The notes under the pieces are model-generated. The model saw only the letters and a program-made list of their open reading frames with translations. It made no database searches and was not told the origin of the DNA. From NCBI GenBank assembly GCA_017881315.1, contig JADGRB010000013.1:1-40552 (forward strand): DNA of 40,552 nucleotides. The letters are read 5' to 3'. The position numbers were made by a program, and so were the translations under genes. Positions 30,960 to 38,576 of the stretch are shown in pieces (the first letter of the stretch is position 1; each line of letters starts with the position of its first letter). Source of the DNA: Pseudomonadota bacterium (GTDB lineage: Bacteria > Myxococcota_A > Polyangia > Fen-1088).

Positions 30960-31871
30960 TCAGGGCTGGCCAGCCGGCGAATCGTTCGTCCCCTGGTTGG
31001 CGTGCGGGGGCGACGCGACGTAGAGCCCGATGTCGTCCTCCACCACGAAGGTGAGCGGCGAATAGGTGAAGGGTGCCTTGCTGGCGGTGACCGTATAGCT
31101 GCCGCTGGCGAGGTTGCCGAACAGAACGCCGCCGTCGACCGACGTGCTGGTCAAGGTCGGATCGGGCGCCACCGATGCGTTGAAATAGACGGGGCCGAGC
31201 GACGCCGGGAACGGGGCGGCCGGGTTGATCGAGACGGCCGCGCCGGGATCGCCGTGCGGGAGCTGCGGCGAATACATCGACGCCCACGACTTGCCGACGG
31301 TCGTCACCAGGACGTTGGCGAGCGTGTACGGGGCGCCGATCAGGGCGCCGATCTGCTGTTCGATCTGTCCCTTGGCCGCCGAGAAATAGATCTCCGTCGG
31401 AAACTGGACCGCCACATCGGTGATGCCGGAATCGCCCACCTGGAACACCTGCGACTTGGTGGTCTCGTATCCAGCGAGCTCGTAGACGAACGAAAGGGCC
31501 AGGGGCCTTCCCTGGATCTTGACGGCCTTGAAGCTCCACTTGCCGCTCTCGTCCGAGCGGATGTTCAAGAGCCGCGTGATGGGCGCTTCGGCGATCGAGA
31601 TATGCGCCCCCGCGACGGTGGACTGGAACGGAAAGGAGACCGGTGGGCTCTGGGACAGATCGAGACCGAAGTGAAATACGGTGCCGCCGATGGGAACCAG
31701 CTCGAGGCGGCAGCGGCAATGGTCCTGCGCCTGCGGGACGGTCATCTTCCCTTCGTAGACCGCCTCCACCGCCTCATCCGTCGCGTTGGTGGTGGGCGCC
31801 GGGTCGGCGCAGCCGGCCTGGAGCAGGGCAAAGGTAGTGAGCGCGAACGCGAGTGAGAGGTGCTTCGACAT
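30960..31871 (-). CDS. Putative lipoprotein with carboxypeptidase-regulatory-like beta domains
   Basis: The 303-residue product has a signal ending LLQAGC (Cys21; the lipobox has Leu at -4, so it is imperfect). The body is strand-rich with Ig-like or carboxypeptidase-regulatory-like segments, such as AEAPITRLLNIRSDESGKWSF, GVLFGNLASGSYTVTASKAPF and YSPLTFVVEDDIGLYV. CRCR near the start of the mature part holds two Cys. The ATG at 31871 gives the signal peptide directly. I recognise no function; an exported structural or binding lipoprotein is likely. Confidence 0.72.
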   Translation of the reverse strand: MSKHLSLAFALTTFALLQAGCADPAPTTNATDEAVEAVYEGKMTVPQAQDHCRCRLELVPIGGTVFHFGLDLSQSPPVSFPFQSTVAGAHISIAEAPITRLLNIRSDESGKWSFKAVKIQGRPLALSFVYELAGYETTKSQVFQVGDSGITDVAVQFPTEIYFSAAKGQIEQQIGALIGAPYTLANVLVTTVGKSWASMYSPQLPHGDPGAAVSINPAAPFPASLGPVYFNASVAPDPTLTSTSVDGGVLFGNLASGSYTVTASKAPFTYSPLTFVVEDDIGLYVASPPHANQGTNDSPAGQP

Positions 31872-32139
31872 GGCCGGATCTCCCTGCATTTGATGGATGG
31901 TCGTTCTGGCTCGACCACAGTCCGCCGAGCACGATCCGCGCCAACCGAGGAGCCCAGGCCCGGCGAGTCGATTCGACCTGCCACCTGTGCAAGCCGGTTC
32001 ACACCATGAGCAAAGCAGATCGCACGGCGCGACCCCCGTCTGTCGTCGTCTGCGACGCTCCCGCCCTTGACTGTCGTTGGGGCACCTCCCACGATTCTAG
32101 ATGGGCAACTCCTTACCGGGCTCGGATGAGGAGTCTCAA

Positions 32140-32541
32140 ATGACCGCCTCGAAGTCTGAGCGTCCAGTGGTCCTCGTGGTCGACGACGACGAGGGTATCC
32201 GGCAGGCCGCGGTGACGTTTCTGGAGGAGGAGGGGTTTGCGACCCTCTCCGCTTCGGATGGGGTCCAGGCGTTCGAGCTACTCGCCGACCTCGAGGCGCC
32301 GCCGGCGCTCATTCTCCTCGATCTGATGATGCCTGGAATGGACGGATGGATGTTCTGCAAACTGCGACAGGGCATCCGGATGCTGAAGGAGACTCCCGTC
32401 GTCGGCATGAGCAGCGCCAGCATGCTGGACCTGCAAGAGCCGATGGGCATCGATGCGCTTCTTCCCAAGCCCTTCTATCCGAAGGAGCTGATCTACCTCG
32501 CGACGCGCTTGGCGGCTCGACCGCGCCGATCGTTGTCCTGA
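32140..32541 (+). CDS. Single-domain response regulator receiver protein
   Basis: The 133-residue protein is one receiver domain: acidic pocket D15-D16-D17, phospho-acceptor D61 in ALILLDLMMPGMDG, a Ser in GMSSAS and K110 in LLPKPF. There is no output domain, so it acts by binding a partner, in the manner of CheY-type proteins. The ATG at 32140 has GAGGAG about 7 bases upstream and is preferred over the ATG at 32101. No kinase lies in the window. A secretin-like small gene follows 142 bases later on the same strand. Confidence 0.9.
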   Translation: MTASKSERPVVLVVDDDEGIRQAAVTFLEEEGFATLSASDGVQAFELLADLEAPPALILLDLMMPGMDGWMFCKLRQGIRMLKETPVVGMSSASMLDLQEPMGIDALLPKPFYPKELIYLATRLAARPRRSLS

Positions 32542-32683
32542 GGTGCCGTTTCGACGAATTGGCGCGCTCGATCGCGCCAAACTGGCGACCTGGAGCCGCC
32601 TCCGTCGCGGCCCCCGCGAGATCATTGGGAGTCTCGCGCGCGTTCTGACGGCATCGAAGTTGCTGCTTCTCTGGGGTGGCGCC

Positions 32684-33127
32684 ATGCGAATTTCCAAGAC
32701 AGCGACAGCGATGTTCCTGGCCTGCGCGCTGACGGTCGCGATGCCGGCTCTCGCGCTGGGCGCGGGAAAGCTGGAGCCAGCCGCTCCGGCGGCCGCCAAC
32801 TCTTGTCGCAAGCTCCCGCCCGGCAAGCGGATCGTGAAGCTCAACCTGAAGCCCGAGACCAGCCTGCCCGACCTGGTCGCCTGGATCTCCGCGATCACCT
32901 GCAAGGGGTTCCTGTTGCCAGCCGGCTCCGCGATCGAGAGCAGCAAAGTCACGATCGTCGCGCCCGAGCTGCTCTCGCCCGAAGAAGCGTATCGGCTCTT
33001 CCTCGATGCGCTCGATTCGGTCGGCCTGACCGTCTATCCGGTAGGTCGGTTCATGCGGATCATCGAGATCGCCAAGGCCAAGACCTCGCCGATATCGGTC
33101 TACGTCTCGAGCGACGCCGCCGACTGA
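32684..33127 (+). CDS. Secreted orphan secretin N0-like domain protein
   Basis: The 147-residue product has a signal peptide (cut near LALG, residue 26) and one domain (about 48-132) that matches the secretin/GspD N0 fold in order: VKLNLKPETSLPDLVAWIS, ITCKGFLLP, SSKVTIVAP, LLSPEEAYRLFLDAL and VGRFMRIIEI. In type II secretion the N0 domain contacts inner-membrane partners. Here no further N domains and no secretin core follow, so it is a stand-alone module. Cys41 and Cys73 may pair. It precedes an aldo/keto reductase gene by 11 bases. An accessory or competitor for a secretin complex is inference. Confidence 0.72.
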   Translation: MRISKTATAMFLACALTVAMPALALGAGKLEPAAPAAANSCRKLPPGKRIVKLNLKPETSLPDLVAWISAITCKGFLLPAGSAIESSKVTIVAPELLSPEEAYRLFLDALDSVGLTVYPVGRFMRIIEIAKAKTSPISVYVSSDAAD

Positions 33128-33138
33128 GCGGTCGGACC

Positions 33139-33999
33139 ATGACGACGGCGTCTCAACTCGCGGATGGCGTGCTCGACCAGCGGACGCTCGGTCGGACCGG
33201 CGCGCGCGTGTTGCCGGTGTCGCTGGGGGGCGAGGGGATTCTGCGCACCACCGGGCGAGCGAAGGAGGCGGTTCCCGTCATTCTGGAAGCGCTTGCCCTG
33301 GGCGTCCGCTACTGCGACACGGCGCCCGCCTACCAGCAGAGTCAGGACTACTACGGGCAGGCCTTCCGCAGCGCCGGGCCCGGCGCGCGCGACGGCGTGT
33401 TCCTGGCGTCGAAGACCCACGAGCGCAGGCGCGACCGGGCGCTGCGCCTGCTCGACGACTCGCTCCGGCGGCTCGGCACCGACCGGCTGGATCTCTGGCA
33501 GATGCACGACCTTCGTCAGCTCGACGAGCTGGACGTCCTCTTCGGTCCGAACGGCGCCATCGAGGCCGCGCGCCAGGCGCAAGCCGACGGCCGCATCCGA
33601 TTCATCGGGCTCACCGGGCACCACGATCCCGCCGTGCTGGTCGAGGCGATGCGCCGATTTCCGTTCGACAGCGTGCTGGTGGCCTTGAACCCCGCCGACC
33701 CGCGCTACCGCCCGTTCGCGCCAACCGTAATCGCCGAGGCACGGCGGCAAGGAATGGGCGTCGTCGGGATGAAGGTCATGGCGGCCGGTCCCCTGCTGCG
33801 CGAGGCGGGGGCGCCCGAGCTGATCCGTTACGCGGCCTCGATCGCGGACACGGTCATCGTCGGCTGCTCGACGATCGCGGAGGTGCGGGAGAACCTGGGG
33901 GTCGCGCGCGGGTTCGTGCCGATGGCGGAGGCGGACCGGCGGGCGCTGGAAGCGCGGATCGCGCCGCGGGCGAGCGCGTACGACACGTTCAAGGGGTAG
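33139..33999 (+). CDS. Aldo/keto reductase family oxidoreductase
   Basis: The 286-residue enzyme has the AKR barrel with the tetrad D60, Y65, K92 and H123 (RYCDTAPAY, ASKTHE and WQMHDL). These AKRs reduce carbonyls with NADPH. The C-terminal part includes GMGVVGMKVMAAGPL and DTVIVGCSTIAEVRENLG, as in family members related to Tas and YdhF. It starts 11 bases after the N0-like gene and its end overlaps the convergent quinone oxidoreductase gene by 11 bases. The substrate is unknown. Confidence 0.88.
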   Translation: MTTASQLADGVLDQRTLGRTGARVLPVSLGGEGILRTTGRAKEAVPVILEALALGVRYCDTAPAYQQSQDYYGQAFRSAGPGARDGVFLASKTHERRRDRALRLLDDSLRRLGTDRLDLWQMHDLRQLDELDVLFGPNGAIEAARQAQADGRIRFIGLTGHHDPAVLVEAMRRFPFDSVLVALNPADPRYRPFAPTVIAEARRQGMGVVGMKVMAAGPLLREAGAPELIRYAASIADTVIVGCSTIAEVRENLGVARGFVPMAEADRRALEARIAPRASAYDTFKG

Positions 34000-34996
34000 G
34001 CGCGCCGGGCTCGCCCACGATGCGGATGACGGTCTGTCCCTGGGCGCGCCCCTCGCCGACGTGTCTCAGCGCCTCGCCGACCTCGCGGAGCGCGTAGCGG
34101 CGCTCGATGACGGGCCTGGCCTTGCCGGCTTCGACGAGCTCCTTCAGGGACAAGAGGTCGTTCCGGTTGGGAGTCATGATGAACGTCTTGAACCGACGGC
34201 TGGTGAACAGAGACGAGAGTAGACCTCCCACGATGCGAACGAACGGCCCGATCCAATCTCCACCGCCGCCCGAGCATGGGACGTACACGCCCCTCGGCGT
34301 GAGCACGCTGCGGCAGTCGGCCAGCGAGCGGTTGCCCACCAGGTCCAGCATCACGTCGAAGCGGGACCCGCCCGCGACGAAGTCCTGCGCGGTGTAGTCG
34401 ATCACGTCGTCCGCGCCCAGGGCACGCACCCGTTCGACGTTGCGCGAGCTGCAGACCGCAGTCACTTCGGCTCCGAGTGCCTTCGCGATCTGCACCGCCC
34501 AGGTGCCCACCCCGCCGGACGCCCCGTTGATGAGCACCTTCTGGCCCGCCTTCAGCCCGCCGGCGTCACGCAGCCCCTGCAGCGCGGTCGCCGCCCAGGG
34601 CACCGCCGCGGCCTCCTCGAACGACAGATTGCTCGGCTTCGGCGCGAGCAGCTTCGCGGGCATGACCAGGTACTCGGCGAACGCGCCGCTCATCGCCTGG
34701 CCAAAGACCTCGTCGCCCACCCGAAGCGCCGTGACCTTCGCGCCCACCGCCTCGACCCGACCGGCCATGGCCGCGCCCGGCACGCGGTTCCTGGGGCGGG
34801 GCAGCCCGCCGAACGGGCTGAGCCGGATCAGATAGGGCTTGCCGGTGACGACGTGGTGGTCGCCCACGCTCGCGCCCGCTGCGTGTACCCGCACCAGGAC
34901 CTCGTCGTCGCCGGGAACCGGGCGCTCGATCGTCTCGAACGCCAGGACCTCCGGGTCCTCGGGCGCGCCGTACTGTCGATGGACGATGGCATTCAT
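33989..34996 (-). CDS. Quinone oxidoreductase/zinc-independent MDR family enzyme
   Basis: The 335-residue MDR-family reductase starts MNAIVHRQYG and has the GroES-like N-domain (about 28-125) and a Rossmann fold with NGASGGVG (157-164) and ADDVIDYTAQDF. Cys/His zinc ligands of alcohol dehydrogenases are absent, as in quinone oxidoreductases. It probably reduces quinones or enones with NADPH. It starts 11 bases after the SDR stop on the same strand, so the two genes are likely co-transcribed, and the divergent TetR regulator presumably controls both. Confidence 0.9.
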   Translation of the reverse strand: MNAIVHRQYGAPEDPEVLAFETIERPVPGDDEVLVRVHAAGASVGDHHVVTGKPYLIRLSPFGGLPRPRNRVPGAAMAGRVEAVGAKVTALRVGDEVFGQAMSGAFAEYLVMPAKLLAPKPSNLSFEEAAAVPWAATALQGLRDAGGLKAGQKVLINGASGGVGTWAVQIAKALGAEVTAVCSSRNVERVRALGADDVIDYTAQDFVAGGSRFDVMLDLVGNRSLADCRSVLTPRGVYVPCSGGGGDWIGPFVRIVGGLLSSLFTSRRFKTFIMTPNRNDLLSLKELVEAGKARPVIERRYALREVGEALRHVGEGRAQGQTVIRIVGEPGAPTP

Positions 34997-35007
34997 GGTG
35001 AGGCCGG

Positions 35008-35946
35008 TCAGGCGGCGGCCACGATCTGCGCGCTCACGTCCCACAGCCGCTCGGCCAGCTCCGCGTCTCGTCCCTCGGGCGAAGAGCTCGCGACCGCACA
35101 GTTGGCCAGGTAGCTGCCCGACTGCCCGGCAAGCTCCGGGGCGGTGGCGGCGAACACGCTGGTCGCGGCGCCCTGCGCCGGGCTCTTCGAGAACAGCTTG
35201 AGGAAGAACACGAACACCTTGCCCATCATACCCATGCTTCTTGCGAGGTTGGTGCCGATGACGCCCGGGTGGATCGAATGGGCCGACTGCCCGGGGGCGA
35301 GTCGCCTGGCCAGGCCGAGGGTGAAGAGCACGTTGGCGAGCTTGGAGTCGTCGTAGGAGCCGTAACGCGAGTAGCGGTGGGTGGTGACGGCGCGATCCGC
35401 GGTCAGCGTTTCGAGAACATTCTTGGCTTTGCCTCGAGTGTGAACCGAGCTGGCGACCGTGACCACGCGGCCTTTCGGGCTGAGGGCCGGCAGCAGCCCC
35501 GCCGTGAGGGCGAAGTGGCCCAGGTGGTTGATGCCGAGCTGCGACTCGATCCCCTGCGCGGTGAGCGTGAACGGGCGGGCCATCACGCCCGCGTTGTTGA
35601 TGAGCAGGTCGAGCCTGCGCCCCGAGGCGAGGAAGCGCTGGATGAACGCGCGCACCGAATCGAGGTCGGCGAGATCGAGCGCCGCCACCTCGAGCCGGCC
35701 GGCGTCCTCCGGCAGCTCGGCGCGAAGCGTCGCCGCCACCTGCTCGCCCGAGGCCACCGAACGGCAGGCCAGCACCACGTTGGCGCCCGCGAACGCCAGC
35801 GCGCGGGCGGTCTCGACGCCCAGCCCCGAATTCGCCCCGGTGACGATGGCGGTGAGCCCGTCGAGCCGCTGTCCGCGCAGGGCTTCGAGGGCGGTGCTGT
35901 GCTTTCCGAGCGGGGTGGGGATCTTCATCTGTCGGGTGGCGAGCAT
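35008..35946 (-). CDS. Short-chain dehydrogenase/reductase, retinol dehydrogenase-like
   Basis: The 312-residue SDR has TGANSGLG (36-43) for cofactor binding, NNAG (117-120), Ser near SS166-167, and the catalytic Y198-x3-K202 (SYDDSK). The MLATRQMK start at 35946 is supported by GGAG about 8 bases upstream. The substrate is not evident; similar enzymes act on hydrophobic alcohols and aldehydes. A palindromic TetR-type operator lies 24 bases upstream of its start. Confidence 0.92.
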   Translation of the reverse strand: MLATRQMKIPTPLGKHSTALEALRGQRLDGLTAIVTGANSGLGVETARALAFAGANVVLACRSVASGEQVAATLRAELPEDAGRLEVAALDLADLDSVRAFIQRFLASGRRLDLLINNAGVMARPFTLTAQGIESQLGINHLGHFALTAGLLPALSPKGRVVTVASSVHTRGKAKNVLETLTADRAVTTHRYSRYGSYDDSKLANVLFTLGLARRLAPGQSAHSIHPGVIGTNLARSMGMMGKVFVFFLKLFSKSPAQGAATSVFAATAPELAGQSGSYLANCAVASSSPEGRDAELAERLWDVSAQIVAAA

Positions 35947-35969
35947 GGCGTTCTCCTTCGGGACTGGTT

Positions 35970-35984
35970 ACTTACGCTGTAAGT
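35970..35984. promoter_or_regulatory. TetR-type operator 1
   Basis: ACTTAC-gct-GTAAGT is a perfect 6-bp inverted repeat with a 3-base spacer. It lies 24 bases upstream of the SDR start. A near-identical copy sits 45 bases away upstream of the tetR-like gene, so it is very likely the regulator's own binding site. Confidence 0.75.
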
Positions 35985-36014
35985 TATGTGCCACCCGGGG
36001 ACTTGTCAAGGTTT

Positions 36015-36029
36015 ACTTACGGTGTAAGC
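36015..36029. promoter_or_regulatory. TetR-type operator 2
   Basis: ACTTAC-ggt-GTAAGC repeats operator 1 with one arm mismatch. It lies 27 bases upstream of the tetR-like start, a position fit for autorepression. The centre-to-centre distance to operator 1 is 45 bases. Confidence 0.75.
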
Positions 36030-36055
36030 TCGCCAGCGAGGCTGCGACCAGTCGA

Positions 36056-36739
36056 ATGCCCAAGAAGAGCAGGGGGAAAGGGACCCGCCCGCCGCTGACG
36101 CGCGCGAAGGTGCTGGCCGCGGCGCTGCGGATGGCCGACAAGGGCGGCATCGAGTCGCTCTCGATGCGAAATCTCGCGCAGGCGCTGAAGGTCGAGGCGA
36201 TGTCGCTCTACAACCACGTGGAGGGCAAGGAGGACATCCTGGACGGTCTGGTGGACCTGGTGGCGGGTGAGATCGACCTGCCCAGGATCGGCGGTGACTG
36301 GAGAGAGGCCATGCGCCAGCGCGCCCACTCGGCGCACGCGGTGCTGAACCGACACCCCTGGGCGACCATGCTGTTCGTCTCCCGGGTCAACGTCGGCCCG
36401 AACATGCTGCGCTACGTGGACGCGACGATCGGGTGCCTGCGGCAGGCGGGCTTTCCGTACCCGATGGCGGACCACGCGTGGAACGCGCTCGACGCGTACA
36501 TCTATGGCTTCACGCTGCAGAAGCGGAACTTCCCGCTTCACCCGTCGGAGTATGCGGCGGCGGCCAAGGCGTTCCTGCATCTCATTCCGGTCGAGCAGTT
36601 TCCCTACCTCAACGGAATGTCCCAGGAGGTCATCGCGGGGAGGCACGACGGCTTGCACCAGCTCGAGCTCGGCCTCGAGCTGCTCCTCGACGGCCTGGAG
36701 CGAATGCGGCGGGCGAGCCGGGACCTGCGGTTAGGCTAG
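36056..36739 (+). CDS. TetR/AcrR-family transcriptional repressor
   Basis: The 227-residue protein has an N-terminal helix-turn-helix (about 15-60, with ADKGGIESLSMRNLAQALKV and SLYNHVEGKEDIL) and a C-terminal ligand domain (about 80-215) of the tetracycline-repressor-like type (DWREAMRQRAHSAHAVL). It faces the SDR and quinone oxidoreductase genes across a 109-base gap that holds two matching palindromes, so it likely represses both directions until a small ligand binds. The ATG at 36056 begins the basic leader MPKKSRGKGT. Its TAG stop shares CTAG (36736-36739) with the convergent gene's stop. Confidence 0.92.
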   Translation: MPKKSRGKGTRPPLTRAKVLAAALRMADKGGIESLSMRNLAQALKVEAMSLYNHVEGKEDILDGLVDLVAGEIDLPRIGGDWREAMRQRAHSAHAVLNRHPWATMLFVSRVNVGPNMLRYVDATIGCLRQAGFPYPMADHAWNALDAYIYGFTLQKRNFPLHPSEYAAAAKAFLHLIPVEQFPYLNGMSQEVIAGRHDGLHQLELGLELLLDGLERMRRASRDLRLG

Positions 36740-37248
36740 CGCGACCCGGCGCGCGGAGATCGGCGGCGGCGCCGGATGCAGAGCCCGACGACGCCCGTCG
36801 CGATCGCCGACAGGACCAACGCGGCGGTCCCGGCATTCGGTCGTTCGGGCGCCACCGCGCAGCCGTACGAAGGATCGCCAGAGGACAGCGACACGTCGGC
36901 CGGCGTATTGGGATCGGTGTCCGCGACCAGCTCGTCGATATCCGGGACGCCGTCGCCGTCGCTGTCGACGTTGCCCGCGCGGAGCGCGTCGAGCGCCGGG
37001 GTGAGCGTGCTCCGATCGCTCGTGAGCCCGTGCGCCAGCATCGACCAACCGAAGGGCGTCTGCACGGTGCCGGAGCCGGTCGTGCCCTGGATGTGGCACA
37101 CACGACAGGGCGGCGTGTAGCCGAGATTCAGGTCGCTCTTGATGTTGCCGGCAAAGCGAGAGACGGCCAGCGCCGGGCCGGGCCAACCCGTGACGAGCAG
37201 CAAGGACGCGCCTCCCAGGAGCAACGCCGAGAACAATCGTGTGCGCAT
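36736..37248 (-). CDS. MYXO-CTERM-like monoheme c-type protein with a calcium-type repeat
   Basis: The 170-residue protein has a signal peptide (cut near ALA-VS, residue 28), one heme site CRVCH (48-52), a thrombospondin type 3-like Asp loop NVDSDGDGVPDIDEL (93-107) and a MYXO-CTERM-like tail: Cys130, a hydrophobic helix (about 141-158) and RRRRR (159-163). The tail is the myxobacterial sorting and surface-anchoring signal. GAGG 7 bases before the ATG at 37248 decides the start; an ATG at 37260 would overlap the upstream stop as ATGA. It directly follows the porin-cytochrome gene, so a surface electron carrier docked to that porin is likely. Confidence 0.82.
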   Translation of the reverse strand: MRTRLFSALLLGGASLLLVTGWPGPALAVSRFAGNIKSDLNLGYTPPCRVCHIQGTTGSGTVQTPFGWSMLAHGLTSDRSTLTPALDALRAGNVDSDGDGVPDIDELVADTDPNTPADVSLSSGDPSYGCAVAPERPNAGTAALVLSAIATGVVGLCIRRRRRSPRAGSR

Positions 37249-37256
37249 GTGGGGCC

Positions 37257-38468
37257 TCATAAGAAAAGATGAAGCTGAAACATGTACGCGTCCACTGGAA
37301 CGCGCCCCACCGGCGCGGGCGTCGAGAAGCTCTGGTGCACGTAATCGAACCGGGCATCGAGGTGCGACAGGAAGAACCACGCCACGCCGCCCCACAGGCT
37401 CCACGAGGTGCCGATGCCGGGCAGCCCGGGCGTGGTGGTCCCGGTCTCCCCAGTGGCCACGAAGTGGAGCCCCTGCCACGGCTCGAGGTCCGCCTGGAGC
37501 ATGGTTGCCAGACCGTTCCAGCGCGGGCGCCCCGACAGGCCCTCGGCGATGTAGTCGGCCTCGCCCAGCAAGACCAGCCATTCCGCGGGCGCCGCCCGCA
37601 GGCTGATACCGTGCGCCTGTCGGAGATTCGCCACCCCGAGGTGAACGTCCCTCGCATCATGGGTGACCAGGCTGTTGACGCCCAAGGCGTAGTGACTGGC
37701 CGGGCTCCACTCCAGGTACCCGGCGTAACCCCGCTGGCGAAAGGCATCGGGCGACACCTGATAATTCCCGGCGATGGCCATCAGCTCGCCACGGAAACCG
37801 GCCCCCCGGGCAGCCAGGGCGACGCCGTGCTCCTGCGTGTCGTTGATGTCGGCCTGCGTCTCCAGCCGTACGAACTGCGTGTGCTCGATCGATCGGATCC
37901 CGAACGGCACATTGATTCGGCCCGCGCGCACGAGCACCGTGTCGTTCACGAACGTGTACCCGAGCCAGTATTCGCGCGCGACCAAGTTTCCGACCAGGGC
38001 TGCCGGCGAATTGCCGTTCGTCAACAACCCCAGGCTGGCCGCCGAGCGCCAGCGTCCCGTCTCGACGCCCAGACGGAGGTCGGCTTGCATCAAGATGTTT
38101 TGTTGCGTGAGCGGTGCGCCGTCGACCTTGGTGAAGAGGAGCATGTCGCGGAAGCTTCCGCCGGTGAGCAACCAATCGGGGTTCTTCCAGATGCCGAAGA
38201 ATGGTTCCACCGGCGGCGGATCGCTTCCGTAGTGCGAGCGCAGCGTGTCGGCGGCTTCGCCGCGCCCGAACTCGTTGAGCAGTCCCGCCCCGGAGGGATC
38301 GACGTGGCAAGTCGCACAGCCGGTATAGCCGTGGCGGATCATCCAGGTGTATGCGCTCGCCGGACGGGGCGTCAGCGCGACCACCAAAAACAGGCCCACG
38401 GATACCCAGAGCAGCAAGCGACGCTGGCAGCGACCGACGAGCGTCTTTTCAATCCGGGGTAGACTCAA
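37257..38468 (-). CDS. Outer-membrane porin with N-terminal c-type heme site
   Basis: The 403-residue protein has a signal peptide (cut near ASA, residue 39), then CATCH (51-55) followed by DPSGAGLLNEFGRG, and a long strand-rich region (about 95-403) resembling a porin barrel: LLTGGSFRDMLLF, VRAGRINVPFG, YLEWSPASHYALGV and a final YMFQLHLFL. One heme in the mouth of a barrel recalls porin-cytochrome conduits, in which separate proteins do this job. The start is a TTG at 38468 with only weak ribosome binding site support, so a later start is possible. Its stop lies 9 bases from the next gene's ATG at 37248. Confidence 0.78.
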   Translation of the reverse strand: MSLPRIEKTLVGRCQRRLLLWVSVGLFLVVALTPRPASAYTWMIRHGYTGCATCHVDPSGAGLLNEFGRGEAADTLRSHYGSDPPPVEPFFGIWKNPDWLLTGGSFRDMLLFTKVDGAPLTQQNILMQADLRLGVETGRWRSAASLGLLTNGNSPAALVGNLVAREYWLGYTFVNDTVLVRAGRINVPFGIRSIEHTQFVRLETQADINDTQEHGVALAARGAGFRGELMAIAGNYQVSPDAFRQRGYAGYLEWSPASHYALGVNSLVTHDARDVHLGVANLRQAHGISLRAAPAEWLVLLGEADYIAEGLSGRPRWNGLATMLQADLEPWQGLHFVATGETGTTTPGLPGIGTSWSLWGGVAWFFLSHLDARFDYVHQSFSTPAPVGRVPVDAYMFQLHLFL

Positions 38469-38523
38469 CGGGTTTCAAGTACCTCGAACGCTCTCATAAC
38501 AGGCAGCGTCGGAAAAATCTGTA

Positions 38524-38535
38524 ACCCGATCGGGT
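38524..38535. promoter_or_regulatory. Perfect 12-bp palindrome in the divergent cytochrome promoter region
   Basis: ACCCGATCGGGT reads the same on both strands and lies between the divergent porin-cytochrome and diheme genes. It is placed to bind a dimeric regulator of both. Chance is possible in GC-rich DNA. Confidence 0.38.
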
Positions 38536-38551
38536 CCGGGTCATCTTTTTA

Positions 38552-38564
38552 CGCGTACAACGCG
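38552..38564. promoter_or_regulatory. Second inverted repeat in the cytochrome intergenic region
   Basis: CGCGT-aca-ACGCG is a perfect 5-bp inverted repeat, 12 bases upstream of the diheme ATG, just after a T-run (38546-38550). It could be a second operator near the start of transcription. Confidence 0.3.
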
Positions 38565-38576
38565 AAAGGACCGTCC

